The position numbers were made by a program, and so were the translations under genes. Positions 53,173 through 61,025 of a stretch of DNA of 64,000 nt are shown in pieces. The DNA comes from Lachnospiraceae bacterium (GTDB taxonomy: Bacteria; Bacillota; Clostridia; Lachnospirales; Lachnospiraceae). Within the stretch, counting starts at the first letter, position 1. Each line of letters opens with the position of its first letter. The notes below the pieces were generated by a model, which was not told where the DNA came from, made no database searches, and saw only the letters and a list, made by a program, of their open reading frames with translations. Location of the stretch: assembly GCA_017387565.1 (NCBI GenBank), contig JAFOEY010000019.1, forward strand, positions 1 through 64,000, written 5' to 3'.

Positions 53173-54411
53173 ATGTATTCATTAGACGAAGTAAGAAATG
53201 TAGATCCCGAAATTGCACAGGCAATTGTGGACGAGCAGGAAAGACAGAACAGCCATATTGAATTAATTGCTTCCGAAAACTGGGTAAGTAAAGCAGTTAT
53301 GGCAGCAATGGGAAGCCCCCTTACCAATAAATATGCAGAAGGTTATCCCGGAAAAAGATATTACGGTGGATGTCAGTGTGTAGACGTTGTAGAAACTTTG
53401 GCGATTGAAAGAGCAAAAGAATTATTCGGTTGCGAATATGCCAATGTTCAGCCTCATTCAGGAGCACAGGCTAACTTAGCTGTTCAGTTTGCAATCTGCC
53501 AGCCCGGCGACACAATTATGGGTATGAATTTGGATCATGGCGGACATCTGACACATGGTTCACCGGCCAATATTTCTGGCTCTTATTTCAATATTGTTCC
53601 TTATGGCGTCAATGATGAAGGCTTTATTGATTATGATAAATTGAGAGAAATTGCATTGGAGTGCAAGCCGAAAATGATCATTGCGGGCGCTTCTGCTTAT
53701 GCACGTACCATTGATTTTAAGAAATTCCGTGAAATCGCCGATGAAGTTGGTGCAGTATTGATGGTAGATATGGCACATATTGCAGGTCTTGTGGCAGCAG
53801 GACTTCATCCTTCACCGATTCCTTATGCAGATGTTACAACCACAACAACACATAAGACATTAAGAGGTCCCAGAGGTGGTTTGATTTTATCCAGTGAAGA
53901 AGTTGCGAAGAAATACAATTTCAACAAAGCAGTATTTCCCGGTATTCAGGGTGGACCTTTGATGCATGTGATTGCTGCAAAGGCAGTCTGTTTTAAAGAG
54001 GCATTGAGTGATGAATTCAAAGCTTATCAGAAAGGCATTGCTGATAATGCACAGGCTCTTTGCAAAGGTCTTATGGACCGTGGAATTAAAATTGTTTCCG
54101 GTGGTACAGACAATCATCTGATGCTCATGAATCTTACTCCTTTTGATTTGACCGGTAAAGCTGTAGAGAAATTATTGGATGATGCCCATATCACAGCGAA
54201 TAAAAATACAATTCCCAATGATCCCAAATCTCCGTTTGTAACAAGCGGTATCCGTCTTGGAACACCGGCTGTTACTTCACGTGGTATGAATACCGAGGAT
54301 ATGGATCAGATCGCAGAAGCGATTGCGCTTGTTGTAAAAGGCGGCGAGGAAAAAGTTCCGGAAGCCAGAGCAATTGTACAGAAATTAACAGAGAAATATC
54401 CGTTAATTTAA
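53173..54411 (+). CDS. glyA: Serine hydroxymethyltransferase
   Basis: A PLP enzyme (412 residues) that interconverts serine and glycine and supplies one-carbon units on tetrahydrofolate. Visible: [45 protein letters not shown], the PLP lysine in [14 protein letters not shown], and [26 protein letters not shown] precedes the ATG. Length is normal. A terminator follows about 30 nt after the stop. Confidence 0.97.
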   Translation: MYSLDEVRNVDPEIAQAIVDEQERQNSHIELIASENWVSKAVMAAMGSPLTNKYAEGYPGKRYYGGCQCVDVVETLAIERAKELFGCEYANVQPHSGAQANLAVQFAICQPGDTIMGMNLDHGGHLTHGSPANISGSYFNIVPYGVNDEGFIDYDKLREIALECKPKMIIAGASAYARTIDFKKFREIADEVGAVLMVDMAHIAGLVAAGLHPSPIPYADVTTTTTHKTLRGPRGGLILSSEEVAKKYNFNKAVFPGIQGGPLMHVIAAKAVCFKEALSDEFKAYQKGIADNAQALCKGLMDRGIKIVSGGTDNHLMLMNLTPFDLTGKAVEKLLDDAHITANKNTIPNDPKSPFVTSGIRLGTPAVTSRGMNTEDMDQIAEAIALVVKGGEEKVPEARAIVQKLTEKYPLI

Positions 54412-54442
54412 TGTTTTATTAAGATGTAATTTCATTTTATTT

Positions 54443-54482
54443 AAGAGACTGCCAGATGGATTGACAGTCTCTTTTTTTTTAT
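54443..54482 (+). terminator. glyA terminator
   Basis: AGAGACTG pairs with CAGTCTCT around CCAGATGGATTGA, followed by TTTTTTTT. Confidence 0.9.
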
Positions 54483-54489
54483 GGAAAAT

Positions 54490-54605
54490 AAGACTGTTAA
54501 ATGAAATACGATTCAGCCAAGAGAAAGCGAAAAAGACAGTTAAATGAAATATAATTCGACCAAGAAACGCCAAAAAAGACTGTTATATGAAAAACAATTT
54601 TAACA
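54490..54605. repeat. 43-bp tandem repeat, 2.7 copies
   Basis: AAGAC(T/A)GTTAAATGAAATA recurs at 54490, 54533 and 54576 with an exact 43-bp period; the last copy is partial and degenerate. It lies between the glyA terminator and the amidase gene. No ORF is supported. Confidence 0.75.
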
Positions 54606-54713
54606 ATGAAATTGCAAAATATTTATGCCGGAATAATTATTTCGGTGTAATTTTTCCATGTCAAATTATGATTATATGAAAAATGAAGTTGTTTAAATGG
54701 AGCATAACGAAAG

Positions 54714-55472
54714 ATGAGTAACCGCTTTACAGAAAGAAAACAATTGCAGAAAAGAAAACTACATCAAAGGATCGCATTTGCGGTTTTGCTAATTGGCTTT
54801 ATTATTCTGGTTGTATTAGGAATCGTCGGATTGGTTAAACTCATTCAGAAAACTTCCGTAGAGGAGACTATGGTAGCATCGGATGATGATATGCAGATGC
54901 TGATAGACTTAAAGGGAATGATGAATCAAAAAGAGCTGACCATTATTTTAGATGCCGGACATGGAGGAAACGATGTTGGTACCGGAGATGAAAGCTATTG
55001 GGAAAAGAATCTCAATATGGATATCGTTCGAAAAATGAAGGATATGCTTTCATACTGCGGAGTAAACGTATTGTTAACCAGAGACGGAGATGAAACGTTG
55101 GCATTAGATGAAAGATCGGCCTTTGCCAATGAACATGAAGAAGCAGATTATTTTGTCAGTGTACATTGTAACTACTGTGAAGATGATGCATCTGTCAGCG
55201 GATTGGAATGTTATTACTGGGAAGGAAGCGAACAAGGAAAAAACTATGCACAGTCAATCATTGATACGGTTGCTTTGGAAGATACAATCGCTGTCCGGGG
55301 AATTAAAACCGATAATTTCCATGTGCTGCGGGAAACAAAGATGCCGGCGGTTCTGATTGAAACAGGTTATCTTTCCAATGCAGAGGAAAAGAAAAATTTG
55401 TATGACGAAAACTATCAAAAGACGGTAGCACTGTTTTTGGTAAAAGGCATCATCAGCGGTGCGCTGGATTAA
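54714..55472 (+). CDS. N-acetylmuramoyl-L-alanine amidase (Amidase_3)
   Basis: A 252-residue cell-wall hydrolase anchored by an N-terminal TM helix (about residues 20-43). The zinc site is seen as His in ILDAGHGGNDVG, Glu in SYWEKNLNMDIV and His in FVSVHCNYCED, and the catalytic Glu in LIETGYLSNAEEK. The overall form resembles CwlD/LytC-type amidases acting in sporulation or cell separation. No clear Shine-Dalgarno lies at the usual spacing (AACGAAAG). The left arm of giant hairpin B3 starts 8 nt after the stop and may serve as its terminator-like structure. Confidence 0.92.
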   Translation: MSNRFTERKQLQKRKLHQRIAFAVLLIGFIILVVLGIVGLVKLIQKTSVEETMVASDDDMQMLIDLKGMMNQKELTIILDAGHGGNDVGTGDESYWEKNLNMDIVRKMKDMLSYCGVNVLLTRDGDETLALDERSAFANEHEEADYFVSVHCNYCEDDASVSGLECYYWEGSEQGKNYAQSIIDTVALEDTIAVRGIKTDNFHVLRETKMPAVLIETGYLSNAEEKKNLYDENYQKTVALFLVKGIISGALD

Positions 55473-55479
55473 GCTGGAC

Positions 55480-55706
55480 GTTGGTCGTGTATATATTTTG
55501 TGAGAGTTAAAGTTACGATGCTTATATTTGACTAAGTATTTTTATATTAGGTATTGATTACGGACGCATTGGTGCACCCGGACATCCATGTCCGACGTGC
55601 ACCTTTCGCAGCATCCATGCTGCGAATTGCTGAAATAGAATAAAAATACTAAGTCAAATAAAAGCATCTTCACAATAAACTCTCACAAAATATATACACA
55701 ACCAAC
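55480..55706. repeat. Giant hairpin element, family B, copy 3
   Basis: A 227-bp inverted element. Arms 55480-55545 and 55640-55706 are about 90 percent complementary (GTATATATTTTGTGAGAGTT on the left; AACTCTCACAAAATATATAC on the right). The head has GGACGCA, GGTGCAC...GTGCACC enclosing GGACATCCATGTCC, then GCAGCATCCATGCTGC, then GCTGAAA. Same orientation as copy 1. Confidence 0.93.
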
Positions 55707-55832
55707 TGTTCCTAATCGATCTATATTCTTATGTTTTGAGGATATCAAAAACATACTTTTGCTCAGGGTATCTTTAAATAATTCCATTTACTTTTCTCAA
55801 AGTTTAATATCTTGATTAAGACCTCTTCCACA

Positions 55833-56153
55833 GTATTTTCGTGGAATATGGCATGTTGTTTTAATTGCCGTTTCAATAAGCAGGAGAAATATTGTTTGTT
55901 TCTCGTGCAATTTGACGTTGTTGATTAGTTTATCTTAGTATTCCGAAAAGCAATCAGCACTTCGCGACATGGATGTCGCGAACGGTGCATTCGGACAGGA
56001 TGTCCGTTATGCACCATGTGCGTCCGTGTATAAAAATATATCCTCGGAATACTTAGATAAACTTATCAACGTTAGTCCTGCACGAAAACAAACGATATTT
56101 CTCCTGCATCTCACGGCAAAGAAACAGCAAATGCCATATCTAAAGAAAATTCC
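55833..56153. repeat. Giant hairpin element, family B, copy 4 (extended arms)
   Basis: The longest copy: arms of about 110 bp (55833-55945 and 56044-56153), with inner matches TTATCTTAGTATTCCGA/TCGGAATACTTAGATAA and GCAGGAGAAATATTGTTTGT/ACAAACGATATTTCTCCTGC. The head has CGCGACATGGATGTCGCG, then GGTGCAT...ATGCACC enclosing CGGACAGGATGTCCG, in opposite orientation to the neighbouring copy 3. A 66-codon ORF across it is an artefact. Together copies 3 and 4 fill the gap between the amidase and ACT genes. Confidence 0.92.
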
Positions 56154-56308
56154 CCAATTGTTCTTATAAAAATTCAACAGAAATGCTTGCCTGTATTTGT
56201 TTATTGTGCTAGAATATCTTTCGGTGACGAACAAGTGTCCATGAGAGAAAGACAAACGCAAAAATGTCCGTATGTGGAAGATTGGACGTTTATAGGAGGC
56301 GTTTATTT

Positions 56309-56752
56309 ATGGCTGAATTACCAAAATATTTTGTGGTCAGATCAAAAGCATTGCCTGAGGTATTGTTAAAAGTTGTGGAAGCAAAACGAATGCTGGAAAT
56401 GGGTAAGGCAGAATCGGTACAGGATGCGACGGAGGCGGTTGGGATTAGCCGCAGTTCTTTTTATAAATATAAAGAAGATATTTTTCCGTTTCATGAAAGT
56501 TCCGAAGGTACGACGTTTACCCTTACGGTTCAGATGGATGATGAACCGGGACTGTTATCGGATCTTTTGAAAGTGGTTGCCGGATACGGTGCCAATATTT
56601 TGACAATTCATCAGAGTATTCCGATTAACGGTGTGGCATCGGTAACCATCAGTATTACCATGCTGCAAAATAAGGACAGATTATCTGAGGTCGTTGAAGA
56701 GATGGAATCGCAAAAGGGTGTACACTACGTTAAAATGATAGCTAAGGAGTAA
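56309..56752 (+). CDS. ACT-domain protein, UPF0735/PheB-like
   Basis: A 147-residue protein with a short N-terminal HTH-like helix pair (KAESVQDATEAVGISRSSFYKYKE) and a C-terminal ACT domain (FTLTVQMDDEPGLLSDLLKV, ANILTIHQSIPINGVASVTI) that usually binds an amino acid. The family is often linked to hom or phe genes. The stop is 4 nt before the hom start, so it is co-transcribed and may sense threonine or another aspartate-family product. TAGGAGG precedes the ATG. Confidence 0.9.
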   Translation: MAELPKYFVVRSKALPEVLLKVVEAKRMLEMGKAESVQDATEAVGISRSSFYKYKEDIFPFHESSEGTTFTLTVQMDDEPGLLSDLLKVVAGYGANILTIHQSIPINGVASVTISITMLQNKDRLSEVVEEMESQKGVHYVKMIAKE

Positions 56753-56756
56753 AGAA

Positions 56757-57959
56757 ATGGCAAAAGTAGCAGTGTTAGGATATGGTACTGTAGGAAGTGG
56801 TATTGTAGAAGTAATCAAAACAAATCAGGAACTCATCAATCAAAGAGTGGGCGATGAGGTTGATGTAAAATATATTTTGGATTTAAGAGAATTTCCCGGA
56901 GATCCTTACGAAGATATGATTGTGCATGATGTTAATGTTATCATGGACGATCCGGAAGTTACAATTGTGTGTGAAGCAATGGGAGGAATTGGAGCTGCAT
57001 ATCAGTTTACAAAGACAGCTTTATCCAAAGGAAAGAGTGTTTGTACTTCCAACAAAGCACTTGTTGCAGAGTATGGACCGGAATTACTTGCACTTGCAAA
57101 GGAAAATCATTGCAGTTATTTATTTGAGGCAAGCTGTGGTGGAGGAATTCCGATTATCAGACCTTTACAGACCTGTCTTTTACAGGAACAGGTTGTTGCA
57201 TTAAAAGGTATTATCAATGGAACGACCAATTACATTTTGACAAAAATGGAACTGGAAGGCGCCGATTTTGAAACAGTATTAAAGGATGCGCAGGCTTTAG
57301 GATATGCAGAAGCAAATCCCGAAGCGGATATTGAAGGATATGATGTACAGCGTAAAATTGCAATCCTTTCTTCGTTAGCTTTTGGTAACACTGTTTTTTA
57401 TAAAGATGTTCCGACTGAGGGTATTACCAAGATTACCATTGATGATTTTAAATATATGAAACAGTTGAAAGCAACCATTAAACTTCTTGGAATGAGCAGA
57501 TATGAAGATGGTAAATATTTTGCCATGGTAGCACCTTTTGTATTGACAAAAGAGAGCCCTCTTTATAATGTCAGTGATGTTATGAATGCTATTTTAGTAA
57601 CCGGCAATACGCTTGGCGACAGTATGTTTTATGGAGCCGGTGCCGGAAAGTTGCCGACCGCAAGTGCTGTTGTTTCCGATGTGATTGAATGTGCAATGAA
57701 TCCCGGAAAGACAATCAAAGGAACCTGGAAACCGGAGAAACTGGAGTTGTCTGATCTTTCGGATGCCAAAAGACGCTTCTTTGTACGAATTGCAAATGCG
57801 AATGAAGAAGCTGTTAAGGTTGCATTCGGTCATGTACAGATACTGGAACCTGTTTGCGACGGTGAGGTTGCATTTGTTACAGATGTTATGACGGAACGCT
57901 CTTATAAGGATATTGCGTCAGCATTTGATGTTATTAATATGATTCGAATGGATTCATAG
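56757..57959 (+). CDS. hom: Homoserine dehydrogenase
   Basis: Reduces aspartate semialdehyde to homoserine with NAD(P)H. The 400-residue protein has the Rossmann motif VAVLGYGTVGSGIV, TSNKALVAEYGPEL, FEASCGGGIPII, GIINGTTNYILTKM and YAEANPEADIEGYDVQRK with the catalytic Lys/Asp region. The C-terminal part (about 340-400) is shorter than a full ACT domain; the separate ACT protein just upstream may compensate, which is inference. It leads toward threonine and methionine together with lysC, 281 nt downstream. Confidence 0.95.
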   Translation: MAKVAVLGYGTVGSGIVEVIKTNQELINQRVGDEVDVKYILDLREFPGDPYEDMIVHDVNVIMDDPEVTIVCEAMGGIGAAYQFTKTALSKGKSVCTSNKALVAEYGPELLALAKENHCSYLFEASCGGGIPIIRPLQTCLLQEQVVALKGIINGTTNYILTKMELEGADFETVLKDAQALGYAEANPEADIEGYDVQRKIAILSSLAFGNTVFYKDVPTEGITKITIDDFKYMKQLKATIKLLGMSRYEDGKYFAMVAPFVLTKESPLYNVSDVMNAILVTGNTLGDSMFYGAGAGKLPTASAVVSDVIECAMNPGKTIKGTWKPEKLELSDLSDAKRRFFVRIANANEEAVKVAFGHVQILEPVCDGEVAFVTDVMTERSYKDIASAFDVINMIRMDS

Positions 57960-58080
57960 TTTTTGGAGATCAATATTGTGATGTAAATTAAAAGTGTAAT
58001 TCGGATAAAAACGAATGATATGGTAACAGGAGTAAAACTTCTTTTGAACCAGCATTATTATATGGATTGGCATATATATT

Positions 58081-58120
58081 CATGGGGTTAAAATACCTTT
58101 TGACCCCAACATCATGATAT
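58081..58120. repeat. Family A fragment before lysC
   Basis: CATGGGGTTAAAATACCTTT then TGACCCCAACATCATGATAT is the terminal palindrome of family A. It lies in the hom-lysC spacer (57960-58240). The rest is AT-rich leader with AGGAGATTGG before lysC. Confidence 0.75.
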
Positions 58121-58240
58121 TAATTATTTATAAAGGCGTTTTTGGTGTTAACAGCCTTTTTGAATTTGAAAGATGCTATATTTTTTTATGGCATTTCGTA
58201 AACACCTAATTCTGTATACAGTTTATGAGGAGATTGGAAG

Positions 58241-59575
58241 ATGAAAAAAGTAGTAAAGTTCGGTGGTAGTTCATTGGCAAGTGCAGCGCAATTTAAAAAA
58301 GTCGGAGAAATCATTCATGCAGACGCTGACCGTAAATTTGTAGTGCCTTCTGCGCCGGGCAAACGTAATTCCAAAGATACGAAAGTTACGGACATGCTGT
58401 ATGCTACCTATGCGTATGCAGAAGCGGGCAATGACTTTTCAAAGGCACTTGCGCAAATTAAAAACCGCTATCAGGAGATTATTGACGGCTTATGTCTGAA
58501 TTTGTCTCTGGACAAAGAATTTGAGGAAATAGCAAGACAGTTTAAAAATAAGGCAGGCAGTGATTATGCGGCAAGCCGTGGTGAATATTTAAATGGTATT
58601 ATTATGGCAAATTATCTCGGATATGAATTTATCAATCCGGCTGAAGTTATTTTCTTTGATGAAAATGGTGAATTTATGGCCGATAAAACCGATGAGGTTT
58701 TGTCCCAGAGATTAAAAAATGTAGAAAGAGCTGTCATTCCCGGTTTCTTTGGTGCGAAAGAAGACGGAACTGTTAAGACTTTTTCAAGAGGTGGTTCTGA
58801 TATTACCGGTTCGATTGTGGCAAGAGCCGTAAAGGCAGATATTTATGAAAACTGGACAGACGTTTCCGGTTGTCTGATTGCAGACCCGCGTATCGTGGAC
58901 AATCCGAAACCCATCAACACGGTTACCTATCGCGAACTAAGAGAGTTGTCTTATATGGGTGCCAGTGTGCTACATGAAGATGCCATTTTCCCGGTTCGAA
59001 AAGCAGGTATTCCGATTAATATTAAAAATACCAATGCTCCCAAAGATCCCGGCACATGGATTGTGGAAAGCACCTGTCAGAAACCGCCTTATACCATTAC
59101 GGGTATTGCAGGCAAAAAAGGTTTCTGTGCCATAAATATTGAAAAAGATATGATGAACGGTGAAATCGGTTTTGGAAGAAAAGTATTACAGGTGTTTGAA
59201 GAAAACGGAATTTCATTTGAACACATGCCCTCCGGAATTGATACCATGACAATTATTGTGCATCAGTCTGAATTTATGGAAAAAGAGCAGAGAGTGCTTG
59301 CCGGAATTCATAAACTGGCAGAGCCGGATTCCATTGAAATGGAATCGGATCTGGCTCTGATTGCAGTAGTAGGTCGCGGAATGAAAGCAGCCAAAGGAAC
59401 AGCCAGCAGAATTTTTGCAACTCTGGCTCATTCCAATATCAATGTCAAGATGATTGATCAGGGTTCTTCTGAGTTAAACATTATCATTGGTGTAAAAGAG
59501 GCTGATTTTGAAACGGCCATCCGACAGATTTACAGTATTTTTGTTGATACAGAGCTTGAAAAAAATAAGAAATGA
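58241..59575 (+). CDS. lysC: Aspartate kinase
   Basis: Catalyses the first step of the lysine/threonine/methionine pathway, phosphorylating aspartate. The 444-residue protein has the N-terminal KVVKFGGSSLASA, SRGGSDITGSIVARA in the kinase domain, a second half with two ACT domains (IEKDMMNGEIGFGRKVL; LIAVVGRGMKAAKGTASRIF) and NVKMIDQGSSELNIIIGV. The kinase opens with FVVPSAPGKRNSKDTKVTD, a variant common in clostridial monofunctional enzymes. AGGAGATTGG precedes the ATG. A terminator follows about 70 nt after the stop. Feedback specificity is not predictable. Confidence 0.95.
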   Translation: MKKVVKFGGSSLASAAQFKKVGEIIHADADRKFVVPSAPGKRNSKDTKVTDMLYATYAYAEAGNDFSKALAQIKNRYQEIIDGLCLNLSLDKEFEEIARQFKNKAGSDYAASRGEYLNGIIMANYLGYEFINPAEVIFFDENGEFMADKTDEVLSQRLKNVERAVIPGFFGAKEDGTVKTFSRGGSDITGSIVARAVKADIYENWTDVSGCLIADPRIVDNPKPINTVTYRELRELSYMGASVLHEDAIFPVRKAGIPINIKNTNAPKDPGTWIVESTCQKPPYTITGIAGKKGFCAINIEKDMMNGEIGFGRKVLQVFEENGISFEHMPSGIDTMTIIVHQSEFMEKEQRVLAGIHKLAEPDSIEMESDLALIAVVGRGMKAAKGTASRIFATLAHSNINVKMIDQGSSELNIIIGVKEADFETAIRQIYSIFVDTELEKNKK

Positions 59576-59580
59576 GAAAA

Positions 59581-59600
59581 TGACCCGATTAGGGCGGATG
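59581..59600. repeat. Family A fragment after lysC
   Basis: TGACCCGATTAGGGCGGATG matches the small hairpin segment of copies 1 and 3. Confidence 0.55.
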
Positions 59601-59642
59601 GAACACAAATCCGAAAAGGAAATAATAAATAAAGAGTACGAA

Positions 59643-59676
59643 AAAAAGTTGCCCCAGGCTTTGTGGCAACTTTTTT
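59643..59676 (+). terminator. lysC terminator
   Basis: AAGTTGCC pairs with GGCAACTT around CCAGGCTTTGT; flanked by an A-run and TTTTTT, so it may act in both directions. Confidence 0.88.
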
Positions 59677-59908
59677 CATGTTTACAGCGATTTTGTTGGG
59701 GATATGGCGGTTGCGGCTTTTTACTGTTAATTGGCGGAGTTTCTATGTCGATAACGGTAGAAAATTCAAATTATATAATGTAATTTTGCGTTATAAGCAG
59801 AAAATTATATAAAAATGTGATAAAAAATGAAAAAACATAACGAAATATGTGCTATGAAAAGAAAACAATAGAAAAAATGAAAAAATTAAAGAAAATTAAA
59901 AAATAGTG

Positions 59909-59937
59909 TTGACAAAAGTCGGACAATTAAATATAAT
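59909..59937 (+). promoter_or_regulatory. Perfect consensus promoter of the putative ncRNA
   Basis: TTGACA (59909-59914) and TATAAT (59932-59937) with exactly 17 bp between. This is the strongest promoter match in the window. Confidence 0.9.
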
Positions 59938-59943
59938 AAACAC

Positions 59944-60217
59944 ATACACAAGATAAAACTTTCACATAGATATCCTAATGAAAGAGAGGTACGGTCCACC
60001 TAACTGATGAGATTACAGTTTAAAGGAACTAAAGACAAGATCTGAATTGAGTACATTGGATAAAAGAGCAAGATACAAAAGATAAAATTTTACTTGCTAC
60101 CGTGCAACGGCACAAAGAAGTGGATGGAAAGAGAAGAAGATCGGAAAGGAAGGCGGAATTTTGAAGCCTACATTATGAAACAGGTGCTGAGATTAAGATG
60201 ATCGGCACCTGTTTTTG
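59944..60217 (+). ncRNA. Putative abundant non-coding RNA of about 275 nt
   Basis: Lies between the perfect promoter and a strong terminator (60179-60217: ACAGGTGC/GCACCTGT, then TTTTTG). No ORF with a ribosome binding site is seen. Local stems include CTTTCA/TGAAAG (59961-59986), AACTG/CAGTT, AGCAAG/CTTGCT around an AT-rich loop, GTGC AACG GCAC, and a longer pairing GTACGGT with ACCGTGC plus GTCCAC with GTGGAT. It is not recognisable as tmRNA, RNase P or SRP RNA. 6S, raiA-type or a new RNA remain possible. The spacer 59680-59908 shows no supported gene. Confidence 0.65.
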
Positions 60218-60236
60218 TTATGCTCATTTTTATATT

Positions 60237-60313
60237 GATGATGTTGGGGGCAAAAGGTATTTTGAACCCATGATACCAACGGATTGCTACGAACTTTCTG
60301 CTCTCGCAATACT
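60237..60313. repeat. Family A repeat, copy 5
   Basis: GATGATGTTGGGGGCAAAAG, GTATTTTGAACCCATGATAC, then CAACGGATTGCTACGAACTT and TCTGCTCTCGCAATAC. Both hairpins are present, in the orientation of copy 2. It follows the terminator of the putative ncRNA. Confidence 0.85.
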
Positions 60314-60461
60314 AAAACATTTGTTTTGTGTAAAAAAATTTGTGTAAAAAAATTGCAAAATGCAGTTTACATAAATTACAATCCTGTGCTATCATGGAAA
60401 ATAATGGGATGATTAGAGATTCCGGTTGATATGATGACTACACAGTTTTGACAGGATGATT

Positions 60462-61025
60462 ATGGATATGGAATTATATAAGGGAAGACCGGCAGATGTT
60501 TCCAAAAGACTGGAAAAGGAAATTAAAGTATATGATTTGCTGGACGAGTTAGGGATTGAATTTGAAAGAACAGATCATGTAAAAGCAGATACGATGGAAG
60601 CCTGCAGAGAAATTGATAAGGTTTTAGATTGTTTTATTTGTAAAAATCTTTTTTTATGCAATCGCCAGAAAACAAAATTTTATCTTTTGATGATGGAAGG
60701 CGACAAAGTGTTTAAGACCAAGGATTTATCGTCTCAGATTAACAGTGCAAGGTTATCTTTTGCATCACCGGAGGCTATGGAGAAGTATTTGAATATCAGT
60801 CCGGGCTCGGTTTCTGTTATGGGCTTGATGAATGATACCGATAATAAAGTTCAACTCTTAGTAGACAGGCCTGTTGTGGAAAGCGAAATGCTTGGGTGTC
60901 ATCCGTGTGTTAATACTTCCAGTTTAAAAATGAAAACTGCAGATGTTTTTGAAAAATTTTTACCTGCGGTACATCATCAACCGATTATCGTGGATTTACC
61001 GGAATATCATGAGGAGGTAGTTTAA
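60462..61025 (+). CDS. YbaK/EbsC-type aminoacyl-tRNA deacylase
   Basis: A 187-residue member of the prolyl-tRNA synthetase associated domain family (ProXp/PrdX-like), which hydrolyses mischarged tRNAs in trans. Visible: VYDLLDELGIEFERTDH, FICKNLFLCNRQKTKFYLLMM, SPGSVSVMGLMND and the later CHPCVNTSSLKM. The ATG at 60462 follows AGGATGA; the ATG at 60456 lies inside that site. The stop is immediately followed by the next gene's GTG, so the two are translationally coupled. Confidence 0.88.
   Translation: MDMELYKGRPADVSKRLEKEIKVYDLLDELGIEFERTDHVKADTMEACREIDKVLDCFICKNLFLCNRQKTKFYLLMMEGDKVFKTKDLSSQINSARLSFASPEAMEKYLNISPGSVSVMGLMNDTDNKVQLLVDRPVVESEMLGCHPCVNTSSLKMKTADVFEKFLPAVHHQPIIVDLPEYHEEVV

Noticed and set aside
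55969-56169. 66-codon ORF
   Set aside because: Lies entirely in the head and right arm of giant hairpin copy 4, without a ribosome binding site.
59682-59820. Possible small membrane protein remnant (GYGGCGFLLLIGGVS-like text) after the lysC terminator
   Set aside because: No ribosome binding site or consistent frame; too short to call.
60007-60016. Hammerhead ribozyme core (CTGATGAG) in the putative ncRNA
   Set aside because: No stem II followed by GAAAC and no matching stem III could be found around the motif.
60140-60175. SRP RNA domain IV (GGAAAGGAAGGC resembles GGAAGGAAGC)
   Set aside because: The symmetric loop and the flanking pairing of the SRP apical hairpin are absent.
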